Shown piece by piece: positions 1 to 8,305 of a stretch of DNA of 37,452 nt. How positions within the stretch are numbered: the first letter of the stretch is position 1; every line of letters begins with the position of its first letter. The translations under genes were made by a program, and so were the position numbers. This DNA comes from a virus: IMG/VR virus record IMGVR_UViG_3300017773_000041, positions 1 to 37,452 of that record; one strand, 5' to 3'. The notes beneath the pieces are model-generated. The model saw only the letters and a program-made list of their open reading frames with translations. It searched no databases and was not told the DNA's origin.

Positions 1-464
1 CCATAAACTCCTGCTGGAGATTTGTCTGATATTTCGTAATCTTCTATGTATGTTTTAAATTTAGAATGTGTTTTAAGTGCTGCTGCTTTTGCTGCTGCTT
101 TGGAACGATCAATTTGGTCTACCGTTTCTTTCCCAAACATTGCTCCTCTACCTTGAGGACCATTAAAATGTGGAAATTTAATAATTGTTCCACCTGTTCT
201 TTTGTCTAAATATGAAGAAACTTCATCGTATCCTCCAACAAGTTCATTATGGTGTACATCTGCCATAGATAATATATCTCTAACTAATCTAATAGTGTCT
301 GGATCAAATGATTTTGGTTGTTCAAATTCCATTACGCCTGGCATACCACTTATGCTACTTCTCCCACCAACATTATTACCATAATAATCATGCTGGCCAT
401 AGAATTTTTTTCTTCTTTTAGCTACAGTTTCTTTAACTAATTTTATAATATCCTTTTTTTTCAT
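1..464 (-). CDS. Partial hypothetical phage protein, C-terminus cut by window
   Basis: The reading frame opens with ATG at 464 and stays open to base 1, giving 154 residues with no stop, so the C-terminus lies outside the window. I do not recognise a family. It starts with a short amphipathic basic helix, MKKKDIIKLVKETVAKR, of the same style as the leaders of two other small proteins here. A Gly/Tyr/Asn-rich stretch (YYGNNVGGR, about residues 27-35) follows, then an acidic and His-containing middle and an Ala/Lys helix (SKAAAKAAALK) near residues 120-130. There is no signal peptide or membrane segment. The start is one base past the stop of the 86-residue gene upstream, with the A-rich leader GAAAAAAAGTAAAATG, so the two are probably co-transcribed. 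Its position at the end of a virion-gene run hints at a minor virion or assembly role, but that is only inference. Confidence 0.75.
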   Translation of the reverse strand, partial: MKKKDIIKLVKETVAKRRKKFYGQHDYYGNNVGGRSSISGMPGVMEFEQPKSFDPDTIRLVRDILSMADVHHNELVGGYDEVSSYLDKRTGGTIIKFPHFNGPQGRGAMFGKETVDQIDRSKAAAKAAALKTHSKFKTYIEDYEISDKSPAGVY

Positions 465-465
465 T

Positions 466-726
466 TTACTTTTTTTCAAACATCCCCCCTCTTGGGTCTC
501 TATTTGGGTAAACTCTATTTGCTGGTTCTTTTCTATAATGATTACCTTCGGCACCCCCATAAGGAGCTCCTTTTTTATTATAATTTTCTATTTCATCTTC
601 TTCATCAACAAAAGGTCTAGGAGAAGGAATACTATTTCCATCACCTGCATTTCCTCCACTACTACCTGTACCTGTATATTCTTGGATAGTAGATCTAATT
701 AATTCTCTAAGCTCCCTCTTTGTCAT
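466..726 (-). CDS. Small hypothetical phage protein with helical leader
   Basis: This is an 86-residue protein of unknown function. The first 17 residues, MTKRELRELIRSTIQEY, form a predicted charged amphipathic helix. The rest is low in hydrophobic residues and rich in Gly, Ser, Pro, Asn and charged residues (GSSGGNAGDGNS, VDEEDEIENYNKK), so it is probably disordered. Its start overlaps the end of the upstream zinc-ribbon gene by 20 bases, which argues for translational coupling. AAGGA lies six bases before the ATG, one of only two clear Shine-Dalgarno-like sites I saw. From memory, short proteins with this kind of LRxLIRxxI leader are common in marine phage genomes near structural genes. A role as a scaffold, capsid or tail accessory protein is possible but unproven. 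Confidence 0.75.
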   Translation of the reverse strand: MTKRELRELIRSTIQEYTGTGSSGGNAGDGNSIPSPRPFVDEEDEIENYNKKGAPYGGAEGNHYRKEPANRVYPNRDPRGGMFEKK

Positions 727-1294
727 TTAATTCCTTTTTTAAATGTGTACGGCGTGTTTTTGCTGCTTCTTTAACTTGTTCAGTTAGTTCTTTTTTATTA
801 ACACCCCCTACCCATCTTTCAACAACACCATCTTCTGAAACATATCCAGAATTTGATGTGTTTATCGCATCTAATAAATATGACTCCATTTCATTTACTA
901 TATCAAGAGAATTTTTTGCTTTTAATTTCTTTATATAATCATCATATTCCCCTCTAATTTTTAATTTATGTTCAAATTTTACAACACAATCATGGCATTT
1001 TTTATGAATTCTATAATTTGGTTTATCCAATTGTCCTTTCATTATTTTACCACATTTAGGACAACATAAAGGCATAAATACCTCCTTTTTAATTGTGTCT
1101 AATTTAGATATTGTTTGTTTTATACCATTTTTTATAGTCCAAGTTTTTTTATTTTCAGTCCAAACATCTCCTTCTTTATAATCTATTTGTTCTTTATTAT
1201 AACCAATTTGTGTACCTGTAGATGCTCCTGTTTTACCTGTTATTAGGTTACGCATTCTACTTACATCTTTTCTTTTAAATTCTTTTTTTAACAT
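707..1294 (-). CDS. Zinc-ribbon-like conserved phage protein
   Basis: This is a 195-residue soluble protein. The middle has two Cys pairs, C78-x2-C81 (CPKCG) and C100-x2-C103 (CHDC), the spacing of a zinc ribbon. Before it lies a segment containing RNLITGKTG and GDVWTENKKTWTIKNGIKQT (residues about 16-60), which I recall as a conserved block in marine phage hypotheticals. The C-terminal part is a charged helix (KELTEQVKEAAKTRRTHLKK). The zinc ribbon suggests binding to nucleic acid or another protein, but no catalytic motif is visible. The gene ends with TAG, overlaps the next gene by 20 bases and is preceded by an A-rich leader without a Shine-Dalgarno site. The family assignment as a conserved hypothetical is from memory; the zinc site is read directly from the sequence. 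Confidence 0.8.
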   Translation of the reverse strand: MLKKEFKRKDVSRMRNLITGKTGASTGTQIGYNKEQIDYKEGDVWTENKKTWTIKNGIKQTISKLDTIKKEVFMPLCCPKCGKIMKGQLDKPNYRIHKKCHDCVVKFEHKLKIRGEYDDYIKKLKAKNSLDIVNEMESYLLDAINTSNSGYVSEDGVVERWVGGVNKKELTEQVKEAAKTRRTHLKKELNDKEGA

Positions 1295-1304
1295 AACTTT
1301 TATT

Positions 1305-1865
1305 TTAGCTTACATCCATGTAATCCCCATGGCTAGCTTCTATTCCTAATTCTTCTAATCTTTTTACTATTAAATCTAAATCTTCTAAACCTGAATTGTA
1401 TCTTTTTGGTATTAAATCATCTTCATGAATATACGCTAATGTATCTTTTAACCATTCATTAGCTTCATCATATCCTAATTTATCTGAACGTTGAGGTTGG
1501 TCTTTACTTACATAAACATCTAATCCATAAAAAAGACCTCCTTGTTCAGTATATACAAATGTTACTTTTTCATATGATACTGCGTTGAGATCTATTTCAT
1601 TTAAATATCCTAATTCAGTAGATAATTCTCTTAAACTGTCTGGAATATCATCTAAAGCTAAATTTCTGTCATTTTCTTCATCTTCTTCGTCTCTAGTTTC
1701 TCCCATTGGTTCTGAGAATTTTGAACTTGCTGGTTTATCCATCATACTTTGAACATAAGCTGCTTTAGGATCTTCAGGTAATGTATCTATCATACCTTTT
1801 TGAAGTAAAGCCATATAGTACAATTTGGCTTTTTGGTCTAATGATAAGTTTTTTATTCTGTCCAT
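1305..1865 (-). CDS. Hypothetical acidic phage protein
   Basis: This 186-residue protein is of unknown function. The first 30 residues form a helix (LSLDQKAKLYYMALLQKGMI). An acidic, probably flexible segment follows (ETRDEEDEENDRN, about residues 56-68), then a folded-looking C-terminal half with alternating strands and helices (YEKVTFVYTEQGGLFYGLDV, then LDLIVKRLEELGIEASHG). I see no catalytic motif, Cys pair, signal peptide or membrane segment. The start follows the stop of the 73-residue gene by only three bases, and the leader is almost pure A and T. It sits in a run of small genes downstream of the large fusion gene and is probably expressed with it. Confidence 0.75.
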   Translation of the reverse strand: MDRIKNLSLDQKAKLYYMALLQKGMIDTLPEDPKAAYVQSMMDKPASSKFSEPMGETRDEEDEENDRNLALDDIPDSLRELSTELGYLNEIDLNAVSYEKVTFVYTEQGGLFYGLDVYVSKDQPQRSDKLGYDEANEWLKDTLAYIHEDDLIPKRYNSGLEDLDLIVKRLEELGIEASHGDYMDVS

Positions 1866-1868
1866 TTT

Positions 1869-2090
1869 TTATTTTTTATAAGGAAATGCTTTATTTAATT
1901 TGTCTTTACGTCCTTTACATCCACAATCTTTACCCATTGCTTTAGAAACTGTATCTACAACTTTTTTTATACCTGTAGCTTTAGTAAATTTTTCAACTGT
2001 ATCTCCTAATCCTTTACTTTGATGGCTAGGTAATCCTGTTGCATTTGAGTAACCTAATGGTTTTCCGAATTTATCATAAATTTTTGCCAT
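1869..2090 (-). CDS. Small conserved phage protein with CGC motif
   Basis: This is a 73-residue basic protein. The core reads GLGDTVEKFTKATGIKKVVD (residues 27-46), an amphipathic helix, followed by GKDCGCKGRKDKLNKAFPY (residues 54-72), with two Cys in a C-x-C pair (C56, C58). I recall small phage proteins ending in a DCGCxxRKxKLNxxFPY-type motif as common in phages of Bacteroidetes and in marine phages, with no assigned function. A single C-x-C pair could bind metal in a dimer or with a partner, but that is speculation. The gene begins six bases after the end of the 1,392-residue fusion gene and uses an A-rich leader (AAAAAAATAAAATATTATG). Confidence 0.8.
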   Translation of the reverse strand: MAKIYDKFGKPLGYSNATGLPSHQSKGLGDTVEKFTKATGIKKVVDTVSKAMGKDCGCKGRKDKLNKAFPYKK

Positions 2091-2096
2091 AATATT

Positions 2097-5000
2097 TTAT
2101 TTTTTTGCTCCTGGTTTTCCTGCGTTAAAATTATTTCTACTAAATTCTAATCTATCAACTAATTTAATACCATTTTCAGTGTGATCAACTGCTACGAATC
2201 CTTCTGCTTTAGTTACACTTAAAGTACCATCACCATTATCAATAAAGTGTTTAGTTGCTACAGCTTTATCATATTTGGTTATAAATATAGCCTTTGCTTC
2301 AGAGAGTAATTTACTTACTTTAAATATATTAAGTATATCTTGTTTTTGAGATTCAAATTCTTTAAGTTTTTCTTCACCAGCTATTTTTTTCTTTTCTTTA
2401 GTTTCTGGTCGTTTAACTTTTGCTATTCCTTTATCAACTGCTTGTTGATACCAGTTTTTAAATCTTTCAAAAGATTTTGAAGGATCATTTAAAAATTCAC
2501 CTTGTTTTATTTCACTATTAATGTAAATATTTAAACTTTTTAAAGGTAAATTTGTATAATCTACATTAATTGAATCCGCTTCATTTATTCTATCTAATAC
2601 AAATTGCTCTTCTTTATCACTTAATAAAATACCTGTGTTATCCTTAAAATAAGCATCATCGAACCAAACACTAGTTGATTCACTTAATCCACTTATATCC
2701 GCTCCAAATGATGCTCCTCCTCCACTTAAATCATTATAAGTTGTATGAAATATAATTCCTATTCTTGCTGCTATTACTTTTTTGCCTAATTCAGAATTTG
2801 CTTCAACTGCATATCTGATTGTATTAGGTCTAAAGGTGTAATGTGGGGTTCCTTCTATATCATTTGTTTCTACTTCATCATTATCAAACATAAAATCACC
2901 TTGTAATATACCTTTTATTCCTAAAGCAGGTAAATATTGTAATGCTAATTTTAATTTTTTAGCTAAACCAGGTGCATGTCCATGATTTTCATCTATATCT
3001 TTAGGAGTATAATTAATTTTAGGGTTTATATTAAATACTGACTTAGTACCTACAAAAAATTGTCCGTTATCTGGATTAATTCCTGTAAATATAGCAGGCG
3101 CACCATCCCATTTTACAGAAACATTTTTAATTGTATTGTCTTGTCCTTTTAAATTTTTAATTAATTCATATAAGAAATTTTTAGCCTGATTAAAACCATC
3201 TTGTCCTTGAGTTAATACTAATTCTTCAAGGTGGGTTAAATGTGTATTTGCTTTTGTTTCTGTTAGTATTTCATTTATTTGTTGTTTCCACCAATTTTTA
3301 GAAAATACGCTTTCTTTTTTCATTCGTTGTGTTTTTTTCTTTGATGCTTCTTTACGTTTTTTAATATACTCAAAAGCAGGTTTTAAACGTTTTTTAACAG
3401 CTGGATCTTTTGCTCTACTTAAAGCTGCTCTAACTCTTTGGTGAATTAAATTTATAATTTGAGACTGACGTTTGTGTGGTTTACTTTTAAATGAAGCTTT
3501 ATTTAAAGTGTCTACTATGTCTTGTCTTGTAGAAAATTTTACTTTAACTGTGTCTGATGGATTTTCATCAGTGTATAATCTACGTCCTGATCCTTTAGGT
3601 TTTTTACCTGTTCCTTTTTTAGGATCTTTTTCTTGTAAATAACCTAATTTTTTAGATTTTTGAACATCCCTAGTAAATACATCACTTGCTTTATATCTTG
3701 TTTGTTGTACTTGATTTGCCTTGTAAGGAGGAAAATTTTCATTTTTAGCCATTTTAATAGGTATTTCTCTTACTTTTGTAGCTCCTGGAACTATTATAAT
3801 GCCTGAATTATTATTAGCTATTATTTCTACTCCATTATCTCCAATTAATTTAAGTTGATCATATGCAAGATTATCCATATCTATCTTATTACTGTTTATA
3901 TCAATAAAAGGTCTATCTTTATAAGGTGAATTTATTTTATAGCCCATTTGTTGGATTGATTCTTTTTTAGCCATTTTAGTAGCAGTAGCTATTTTAACTG
4001 ATTTCCAATTTTTACCATAACGTTTTTTAAATTCTTTATCAGGTAAACTTTGAGCTATTCTTTCTTCTTTGTCTGAAAGATCTCTTTCTAATGATAATTG
4101 TGGATTAGATGTTTGAAAGTTAGATTTTCTCATTATTGTTTTTGCAATTGCTTTATTAGCTTGATTTACAAAAGGTATATTAAGATTAGTTCTACTATCT
4201 GTTGCTACAATTTGTTCATATTGGTTTAAAAATTCAATAAATGATTTTTTATTTTTAGATAAACGTTTAAAAAACCCAATTAATTCAGCATTTGATATTT
4301 CTTTATCATTACGAGGATCATTTACTCTGTCAAAAAAATGATTAGTAAATTCAATATCTACAGGATTTAATTTATTATCTGCATATGTTTCTATAGAATC
4401 TAAATCTGACGCTGACATTTTTTCGTACATTTTTCTTGTAAGTGTGCCTTGTGCTGACTTAGGGACTTTAACATATTGGTTTCCTTTATTTATTTTTTTA
4501 AGATCTTTACTTAAACGTTTCATAGCCTTATTATGTTTCTTTTTTTCAGGCTCTGTCATCATACCCATCATCATTTCTCTTACGGATGCAGGGTCTTCAA
4601 CTTTTAATTTTATGTCTGGATATTTATCTTTTAAACCTGCTACTGCTACTCTGTTTTCCTCTGAATCATCAATAAAATAAATTGTTTTATATCCTTTATT
4701 TATATGTTTTTCAATCCAGTTAGCTTTATCTTGACCCGTTACTTTACCATCTACTTGTAATCCTAAAGGTACAACATAAGCAGCTAATCCTAATTCTTCT
4801 CTCATATATCGAGTAACTGGATGTCCTATAGAACGAGCTGTTAATATGGTTGTTTTTATGTCTGGTCTACTTAATGAATTTTTTAGTTTATTTACAACTT
4901 TACTATTTACAATAGCATCATCTATTTGTTTTTCAAATTCAGAAAAATCGTATTCTATTTCTAAGCTACCTAATCTTGTTTCTAATTCTTTACTTTCTTC

Positions 5001-6275
5001 TGGGAAATTAGCAGCTGGGATTAATATTACTTTATTGTAATCTCCACTTGGACTAGTTATAGTTGTTTTAATATTAGCATTTACTTGGGCTATTGTGTCA
5101 TCAAAATCATAAACATGTAGAACTTTACCAGTTTCAAATTGAGCATCTTCTTTTACTGATTCTTCCCAACTAACAGGAGCTGTTTGTCTATTATGTATTT
5201 GGGTTTTTGTTCTAGGTATATCTTTTTTTCCTCTATATCCAGCTTTATATTCACTACTTCTCATATAATCTAAAACTTTATCTTCTGGATTATAAAAATC
5301 TTCATTTAACACAAGGGATGTAAATGTTGCGAATAAATTTAAGTTTTTTCCAGCTGAGGCAGGATCTGGTTCTATAAAAAATTTTCTTCCTACAACATTA
5401 TTTCTATCTTCTAATCCATTAATTTTTATAGTTTTATTTTTAGAAGATTTTAAATCATTATCATCTGTTGAGATTAAAACTCCCTCAAAAATATCTCCCG
5501 TAACATCTTTAAGAAAATCTGGAATATTTTTAGCATTATCAGGGTTTGCAAAAGGTTTATTTTTACCACTTGTTTTTGGGTCTTCTTTTTCTGTGTCTTT
5601 ATCTACTATTTTTATATCTGAAGCTTGAACATAATCTCCTTTACGTTTTACGTCTTTTAATTTTAAAAATTTTTCGCTTTTTGATAATGCATTTTCTCTT
5701 TTATATTTAATAGTAATATATTTTGAATCTGTGATATTTTCATTTACATTAGCTAAATATCCTGCTGTTACTATACTCCAAGCTTGTTCTTTTTGTTCGT
5801 CTGATAAATGTTCAGGTAAAGAATATTGAAATAAAGCTTTATCATTCATTTTAATAAAACCCCTCATTTCTGTTCCTGATACGCCTCCTGCTTGTGGGGG
5901 CACTAATGTAGTTTCAAAGGTTATACCTCTTGGTTCAGCAAATTTACCTATATTTGCATAACGTTTATCACTAATGTCTTTTTCACCCATTCCTAAAAAT
6001 ACTGTGGATCCTTCAGGTGCTTCTTGTTCAATAAAATCATAAACATCTCTTACTGGAGATACTCCTGCTGGTCTAACTTCTAATCCTGAATCATTTTGTG
6101 TGTAAAGTTTCCATAATTGAAGAGACATTTCTTGTGTAATACCATCTCTTTCTTTTGGACCTACAAAAATTATAGTAGTGTCTGCATCTGTATTAGCTGA
6201 TAACCATTTTGCCATATTATAATGGCCTGCATGTGGTGGTTTAAACCCACCAGGTAAAAGTGCGATTTTTGACAT
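2097..6275 (-). CDS. Nucleotidyltransferase-HAD phosphatase-ligase-like fusion protein
   Basis: This 1,392-residue protein joins at least three enzyme-like domains. Residues 1-170 are a cytidylyltransferase-like nucleotidyltransferase with GGFKPPHAGH (HxGH at 15-18) and a late VSGTEMR (132-138), as in NMN or pantetheine-phosphate adenylyltransferases. Residues 383-560 are a HAD phosphatase: DFDDT (D390 nucleophile, D392 acid/base), LTAR (T479), K517 and FIDDS (D536, D537). Residues 640-775 hold conserved phage segments (FTNHFFDRVNDPRND; FKKRYGKNWKSVKIATATKM). A basic segment at 890-990 contains KVKFSTRQDIVDTLNKASF. Residues about 1010-1392 resemble DUF6267-type ligase-like proteins, with KWDG (K1055), LQGDFMF (1124-1130), EGFVAV (1358-1363) and KLVDRLEF (1371-1378), which match motifs I, III, IV and V of covalent nucleotidyltransferases. 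Domain calls rest on motifs. The substrate and any joint function (nucleic-acid end repair or virion role) are inferred. It starts 10 bases after a conserved 17-base motif. Confidence 0.85.
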   Translation of the reverse strand: MSKIALLPGGFKPPHAGHYNMAKWLSANTDADTTIIFVGPKERDGITQEMSLQLWKLYTQNDSGLEVRPAGVSPVRDVYDFIEQEAPEGSTVFLGMGEKDISDKRYANIGKFAEPRGITFETTLVPPQAGGVSGTEMRGFIKMNDKALFQYSLPEHLSDEQKEQAWSIVTAGYLANVNENITDSKYITIKYKRENALSKSEKFLKLKDVKRKGDYVQASDIKIVDKDTEKEDPKTSGKNKPFANPDNAKNIPDFLKDVTGDIFEGVLISTDDNDLKSSKNKTIKINGLEDRNNVVGRKFFIEPDPASAGKNLNLFATFTSLVLNEDFYNPEDKVLDYMRSSEYKAGYRGKKDIPRTKTQIHNRQTAPVSWEESVKEDAQFETGKVLHVYDFDDTIAQVNANIKTTITSPSGDYNKVILIPAANFPEESKELETRLGSLEIEYDFSEFEKQIDDAIVNSKVVNKLKNSLSRPDIKTTILTARSIGHPVTRYMREELGLAAYVVPLGLQVDGKVTGQDKANWIEKHINKGYKTIYFIDDSEENRVAVAGLKDKYPDIKLKVEDPASVREMMMGMMTEPEKKKHNKAMKRLSKDLKKINKGNQYVKVPKSAQGTLTRKMYEKMSASDLDSIETYADNKLNPVDIEFTNHFFDRVNDPRNDKEISNAELIGFFKRLSKNKKSFIEFLNQYEQIVATDSRTNLNIPFVNQANKAIAKTIMRKSNFQTSNPQLSLERDLSDKEERIAQSLPDKEFKKRYGKNWKSVKIATATKMAKKESIQQMGYKINSPYKDRPFIDINSNKIDMDNLAYDQLKLIGDNGVEIIANNNSGIIIVPGATKVREIPIKMAKNENFPPYKANQVQQTRYKASDVFTRDVQKSKKLGYLQEKDPKKGTGKKPKGSGRRLYTDENPSDTVKVKFSTRQDIVDTLNKASFKSKPHKRQSQIINLIHQRVRAALSRAKDPAVKKRLKPAFEYIKKRKEASKKKTQRMKKESVFSKNWWKQQINEILTETKANTHLTHLEELVLTQGQDGFNQAKNFLYELIKNLKGQDNTIKNVSVKWDGAPAIFTGINPDNGQFFVGTKSVFNINPKINYTPKDIDENHGHAPGLAKKLKLALQYLPALGIKGILQGDFMFDNDEVETNDIEGTPHYTFRPNTIRYAVEANSELGKKVIAARIGIIFHTTYNDLSGGGASFGADISGLSESTSVWFDDAYFKDNTGILLSDKEEQFVLDRINEADSINVDYTNLPLKSLNIYINSEIKQGEFLNDPSKSFERFKNWYQQAVDKGIAKVKRPETKEKKKIAGEEKLKEFESQKQDILNIFKVSKLLSEAKAIFITKYDKAVATKHFIDNGDGTLSVTKAEGFVAVDHTENGIKLVDRLEFSRNNFNAGKPGAKK

Positions 6276-6285
6276 TAATTGTACA

Positions 6286-6303
6286 GTTTATTATAAATAT
6301 AAA
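6286..6303 (-). promoter_or_regulatory. Candidate promoter motif upstream of the fusion gene
   Basis: Read in the gene direction, the bases TTATATTTATAATAAAC lie here, ending 10 bases before the ATG of the 1,392-residue gene. The same 17 bases occur upstream of the 230-residue gene (12710-12727), and with one change (C for T) upstream of the 143-residue gene (33822-33839). It contains TATAAT. The opposite strand reads TATAAATA, the T4 late-promoter core. If it is a minus-strand promoter, the leader would be very short. Repetition in three short intergenic gaps is what supports it. Confidence 0.45.
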
Positions 6304-6306
6304 CCT

Positions 6307-7230
6307 TTACGACAAGGCTAGCCTCTTTTTCATTAATGTAGAGGTAGTAAGTTTTATTGCGTTGTGAAGCAATTTTGTAAAGTTTTTAAAACCAAGTTCA
6401 GATGGATCTTTATCACCCATTTCTATAAGATAGACTTTTTTCCCATAAGACATAAAAGTTTCAGCATGGTTAAAAGCATCCTTTAAAGCATCTTCATCTA
6501 AAGCAAGATATATTTTTTTTACGTTAGATTTAATAATTTTTTTCATTAAAGTTGTAGATAATTTTTTTCCAAATAAAGGAATCGCATTACGTTTTATAGC
6601 CATAGCATCGAACGCACCTTCACATAAAATCACGGGTAAATCCCAGTTTATATACATTTCAAACCCAATTATGTCCTTGGTACTGGAAGCCAACTTATGC
6701 TTAATATACGCGTTTTTATCAAACGAACGACCTACATAATAATTTAAGAAACCATCTTTATCATATGAAGGTATTACAACCATATTTCTTAAAGGACCTT
6801 CCTCACAATAATGTAAATCATATTTTACTACGTCTTGTTGAGTAATTCCTCTTTGGTTTAAATAATGTAATGCATGTCTTGATAAAACTGCAGAACTAGA
6901 CATTATGGGGGTTACTCCTTGGGGAAATTGTAAAGTATTAGTGTCAACTTTTTGTTTAATTTGTTTTTTAAAATTGTATTGTTGATCTATTTCTTTTAAA
7001 GCTCCAAATGCAGCTCCAGGTGCGTTGGATTTTTTAAGTAATTGAAAGGCTCTATGACCTTTATAACCACAAACCCAACATTGAAATTTTTGTGATAATA
7101 AATTAAACGTTAATTTTTTCTTATGGTGGTTACAAGAAGGACAAGTAAAAACAGCTTCGTCTCCTCCACGAGCAGATTTACTTCTACCTAAAATTGATTC
7201 TAATAATTTTTTTAATAGATCTTCTTTCAT
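6307..7230 (-). CDS. DNA primase, DnaG/T4 gp61 type
   Basis: This 307-residue protein has the layout of a small phage primase, which makes RNA primers for lagging-strand synthesis with the replicative helicase. An N-terminal zinc-binding domain has C30-x2-C33 and C51-x2-C54 (TCPSC; CWVCG). The Toprim domain follows, with EGAFDAM (E204, D208), ALDED (D245, D247) and GDKDPSELG (D273, D275), the acidic metal-binding residues of the family. At 307 residues it is close to T4 gp61 (about 340) and shorter than bacterial DnaG, with no C-terminal helicase-binding domain evident. Its ATG overlaps the stop of the upstream gene (ATGA), so translation is probably coupled. A replication gene is unusual amid tail genes. 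I am confident of the family; a helicase partner is not in the window. Confidence 0.9.
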   Translation of the reverse strand: MKEDLLKKLLESILGRSKSARGGDEAVFTCPSCNHHKKKLTFNLLSQKFQCWVCGYKGHRAFQLLKKSNAPGAAFGALKEIDQQYNFKKQIKQKVDTNTLQFPQGVTPIMSSSAVLSRHALHYLNQRGITQQDVVKYDLHYCEEGPLRNMVVIPSYDKDGFLNYYVGRSFDKNAYIKHKLASSTKDIIGFEMYINWDLPVILCEGAFDAMAIKRNAIPLFGKKLSTTLMKKIIKSNVKKIYLALDEDALKDAFNHAETFMSYGKKVYLIEMGDKDPSELGFKNFTKLLHNAIKLTTSTLMKKRLALS

Positions 7231-7856
7231 TCCCAGGTAACATCTTCAAATATAGGAGATTTCATTTCTGTTTCTATTTTTTCTATTTTTTTAAAAAAAT
7301 TAGGTAAATCCTCATCACTTATTTTTTTATATTCTATAAACATTTTAACTCTTATATCTCCCCTTTGAACCCTAAATAAGTCTTCTTCATTTGTTTTTTC
7401 TTTTTTATCACCAAAATAAATATAAGTAAAGCCCCCATATTCTTTAAGTTTAAAATTTATGTCATTAAAAATAAATCCATTTTGAATAAGTTCATTATAT
7501 AAAATTGTTTGACCTTGAGAAAGGGGTTTATATACTATACAAGTATATTGAGGGTATTGTTTGAAAAAATTAAAAGAAATATCTCTTAATTTTGCTAAAA
7601 ATTCTAATGTTTCTGTTCTGTTGTTTTTTAGTTTATTATTAAATCTTATAGATTCATTATTATTCATTTCAAAATTTCCCCATATATAATTTTTATTTTC
7701 TGCTCTTATAGGTCCAAAATTTCCTATTACTCCTATATCATCATAAAGTCCTTCAGTTTCTAAAAATGAAATTCCCAATTTAGTACTATCATGTAAATCA
7801 AATTCACACGCAAATCTTCTTTTATTTTCTATTCTACTTATTTCTTTTATTTCCAT
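7227..7856 (-). CDS. Hypothetical phage protein in primase cassette
   Basis: This is a 209-residue protein that I do not recognise. It is rich in Asn, Lys, Glu and Phe. The first half looks like beta strands (RRFACEFDLHDSTKLGISFL, residues 14-33), followed by a helix with LEFLAKLRDISFNFFKQY (about 84-101), then a mixed segment with an acidic/basic C-terminal end. The middle (YNELIQNGFIFND, about 119-131) resembles the end of an acetyltransferase-like fold in style, but there is no convincing acetyl-CoA motif, so I do not call it. It overlaps the upstream GIY-YIG-like gene by 10 bases and the downstream primase by 4, so the three are tightly coupled. A link to DNA metabolism is inferred from position only. 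Confidence 0.75.
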   Translation of the reverse strand: MEIKEISRIENKRRFACEFDLHDSTKLGISFLETEGLYDDIGVIGNFGPIRAENKNYIWGNFEMNNNESIRFNNKLKNNRTETLEFLAKLRDISFNFFKQYPQYTCIVYKPLSQGQTILYNELIQNGFIFNDINFKLKEYGGFTYIYFGDKKEKTNEEDLFRVQRGDIRVKMFIEYKKISDEDLPNFFKKIEKIETEMKSPIFEDVTWE

Positions 7857-8281
7857 GTTTTAAAATCTTTATCATAAAACTTACCTAATATATTATCATT
7901 AAGAAATTTAGGTGTTTCTAAAACTTCTAATATAAATTGATATTTACATTCTAAATATGTAAGTTGTTTTTTATTAAAAGCCACTTGTAAGATGTTTCTT
8001 TCTAGATCTTCTTTATTTGCGTCTTTTATAAAACTATGAGAACCATAGTAAGTTTTCCAATCGCTTTCCTTTTGTACCTGTTTGTACATGGGAGGACGGC
8101 CTTTTCCTTCCCAAAGTGCTTTTTCTTTTTTACCTAATTTTTTCTTTAAATTATAAATAAAAGATTTTTTACCAATGTACTTCTTTCCTGTTGGGACATG
8201 AGTTGTTTGGTAAATAAAACCGAATGCTCCTTCTGGGAGGTCAGTTATTTCATTAATTTGTTTTCCTATATAATACCACAT
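7847..8281 (-). CDS. GIY-YIG-like endonuclease
   Basis: This is a 144-residue protein. The N-terminal half has GFIY (21-24) and, ten residues on, KYIGKK (34-39), which match the paired GIY and YIG strands of the nuclease superfamily. After a basic loop come WKTYYGSHSF (about 75-84) and a helix with YLECKYQF (109-116), where E111 sits where the family's catalytic Glu is expected. R95 and the lysines around it may bind DNA. Such proteins occur in phages as homing or free-standing endonucleases (T4 Seg family) and as repair-type nucleases. Here it has no extra DNA-binding domain and is in a coupled cassette ahead of the primase, so it could be homing or a working replication/repair nuclease. The motifs are direct reading; the activity is inferred. 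The first position of GIY is retained but the I is F. Confidence 0.65.
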   Translation of the reverse strand: MWYYIGKQINEITDLPEGAFGFIYQTTHVPTGKKYIGKKSFIYNLKKKLGKKEKALWEGKGRPPMYKQVQKESDWKTYYGSHSFIKDANKEDLERNILQVAFNKKQLTYLECKYQFILEVLETPKFLNDNILGKFYDKDFKTWK

Positions 8282-8305
8282 AACAATTAATGTATGAAAG
8301 AGATT

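Noticed and set aside
4444-5040. Plus-strand open frames opposite the HAD domain
   Set aside because: They are antisense to intact HAD motifs and give hydrophobic low-complexity products.
7227-7856. Acetyltransferase-like call for the 209-residue protein
   Set aside because: A strand-helix pattern near the end is loosely similar, but no acetyl-CoA-binding R/Q-x-x-G-x-G/A motif is present.
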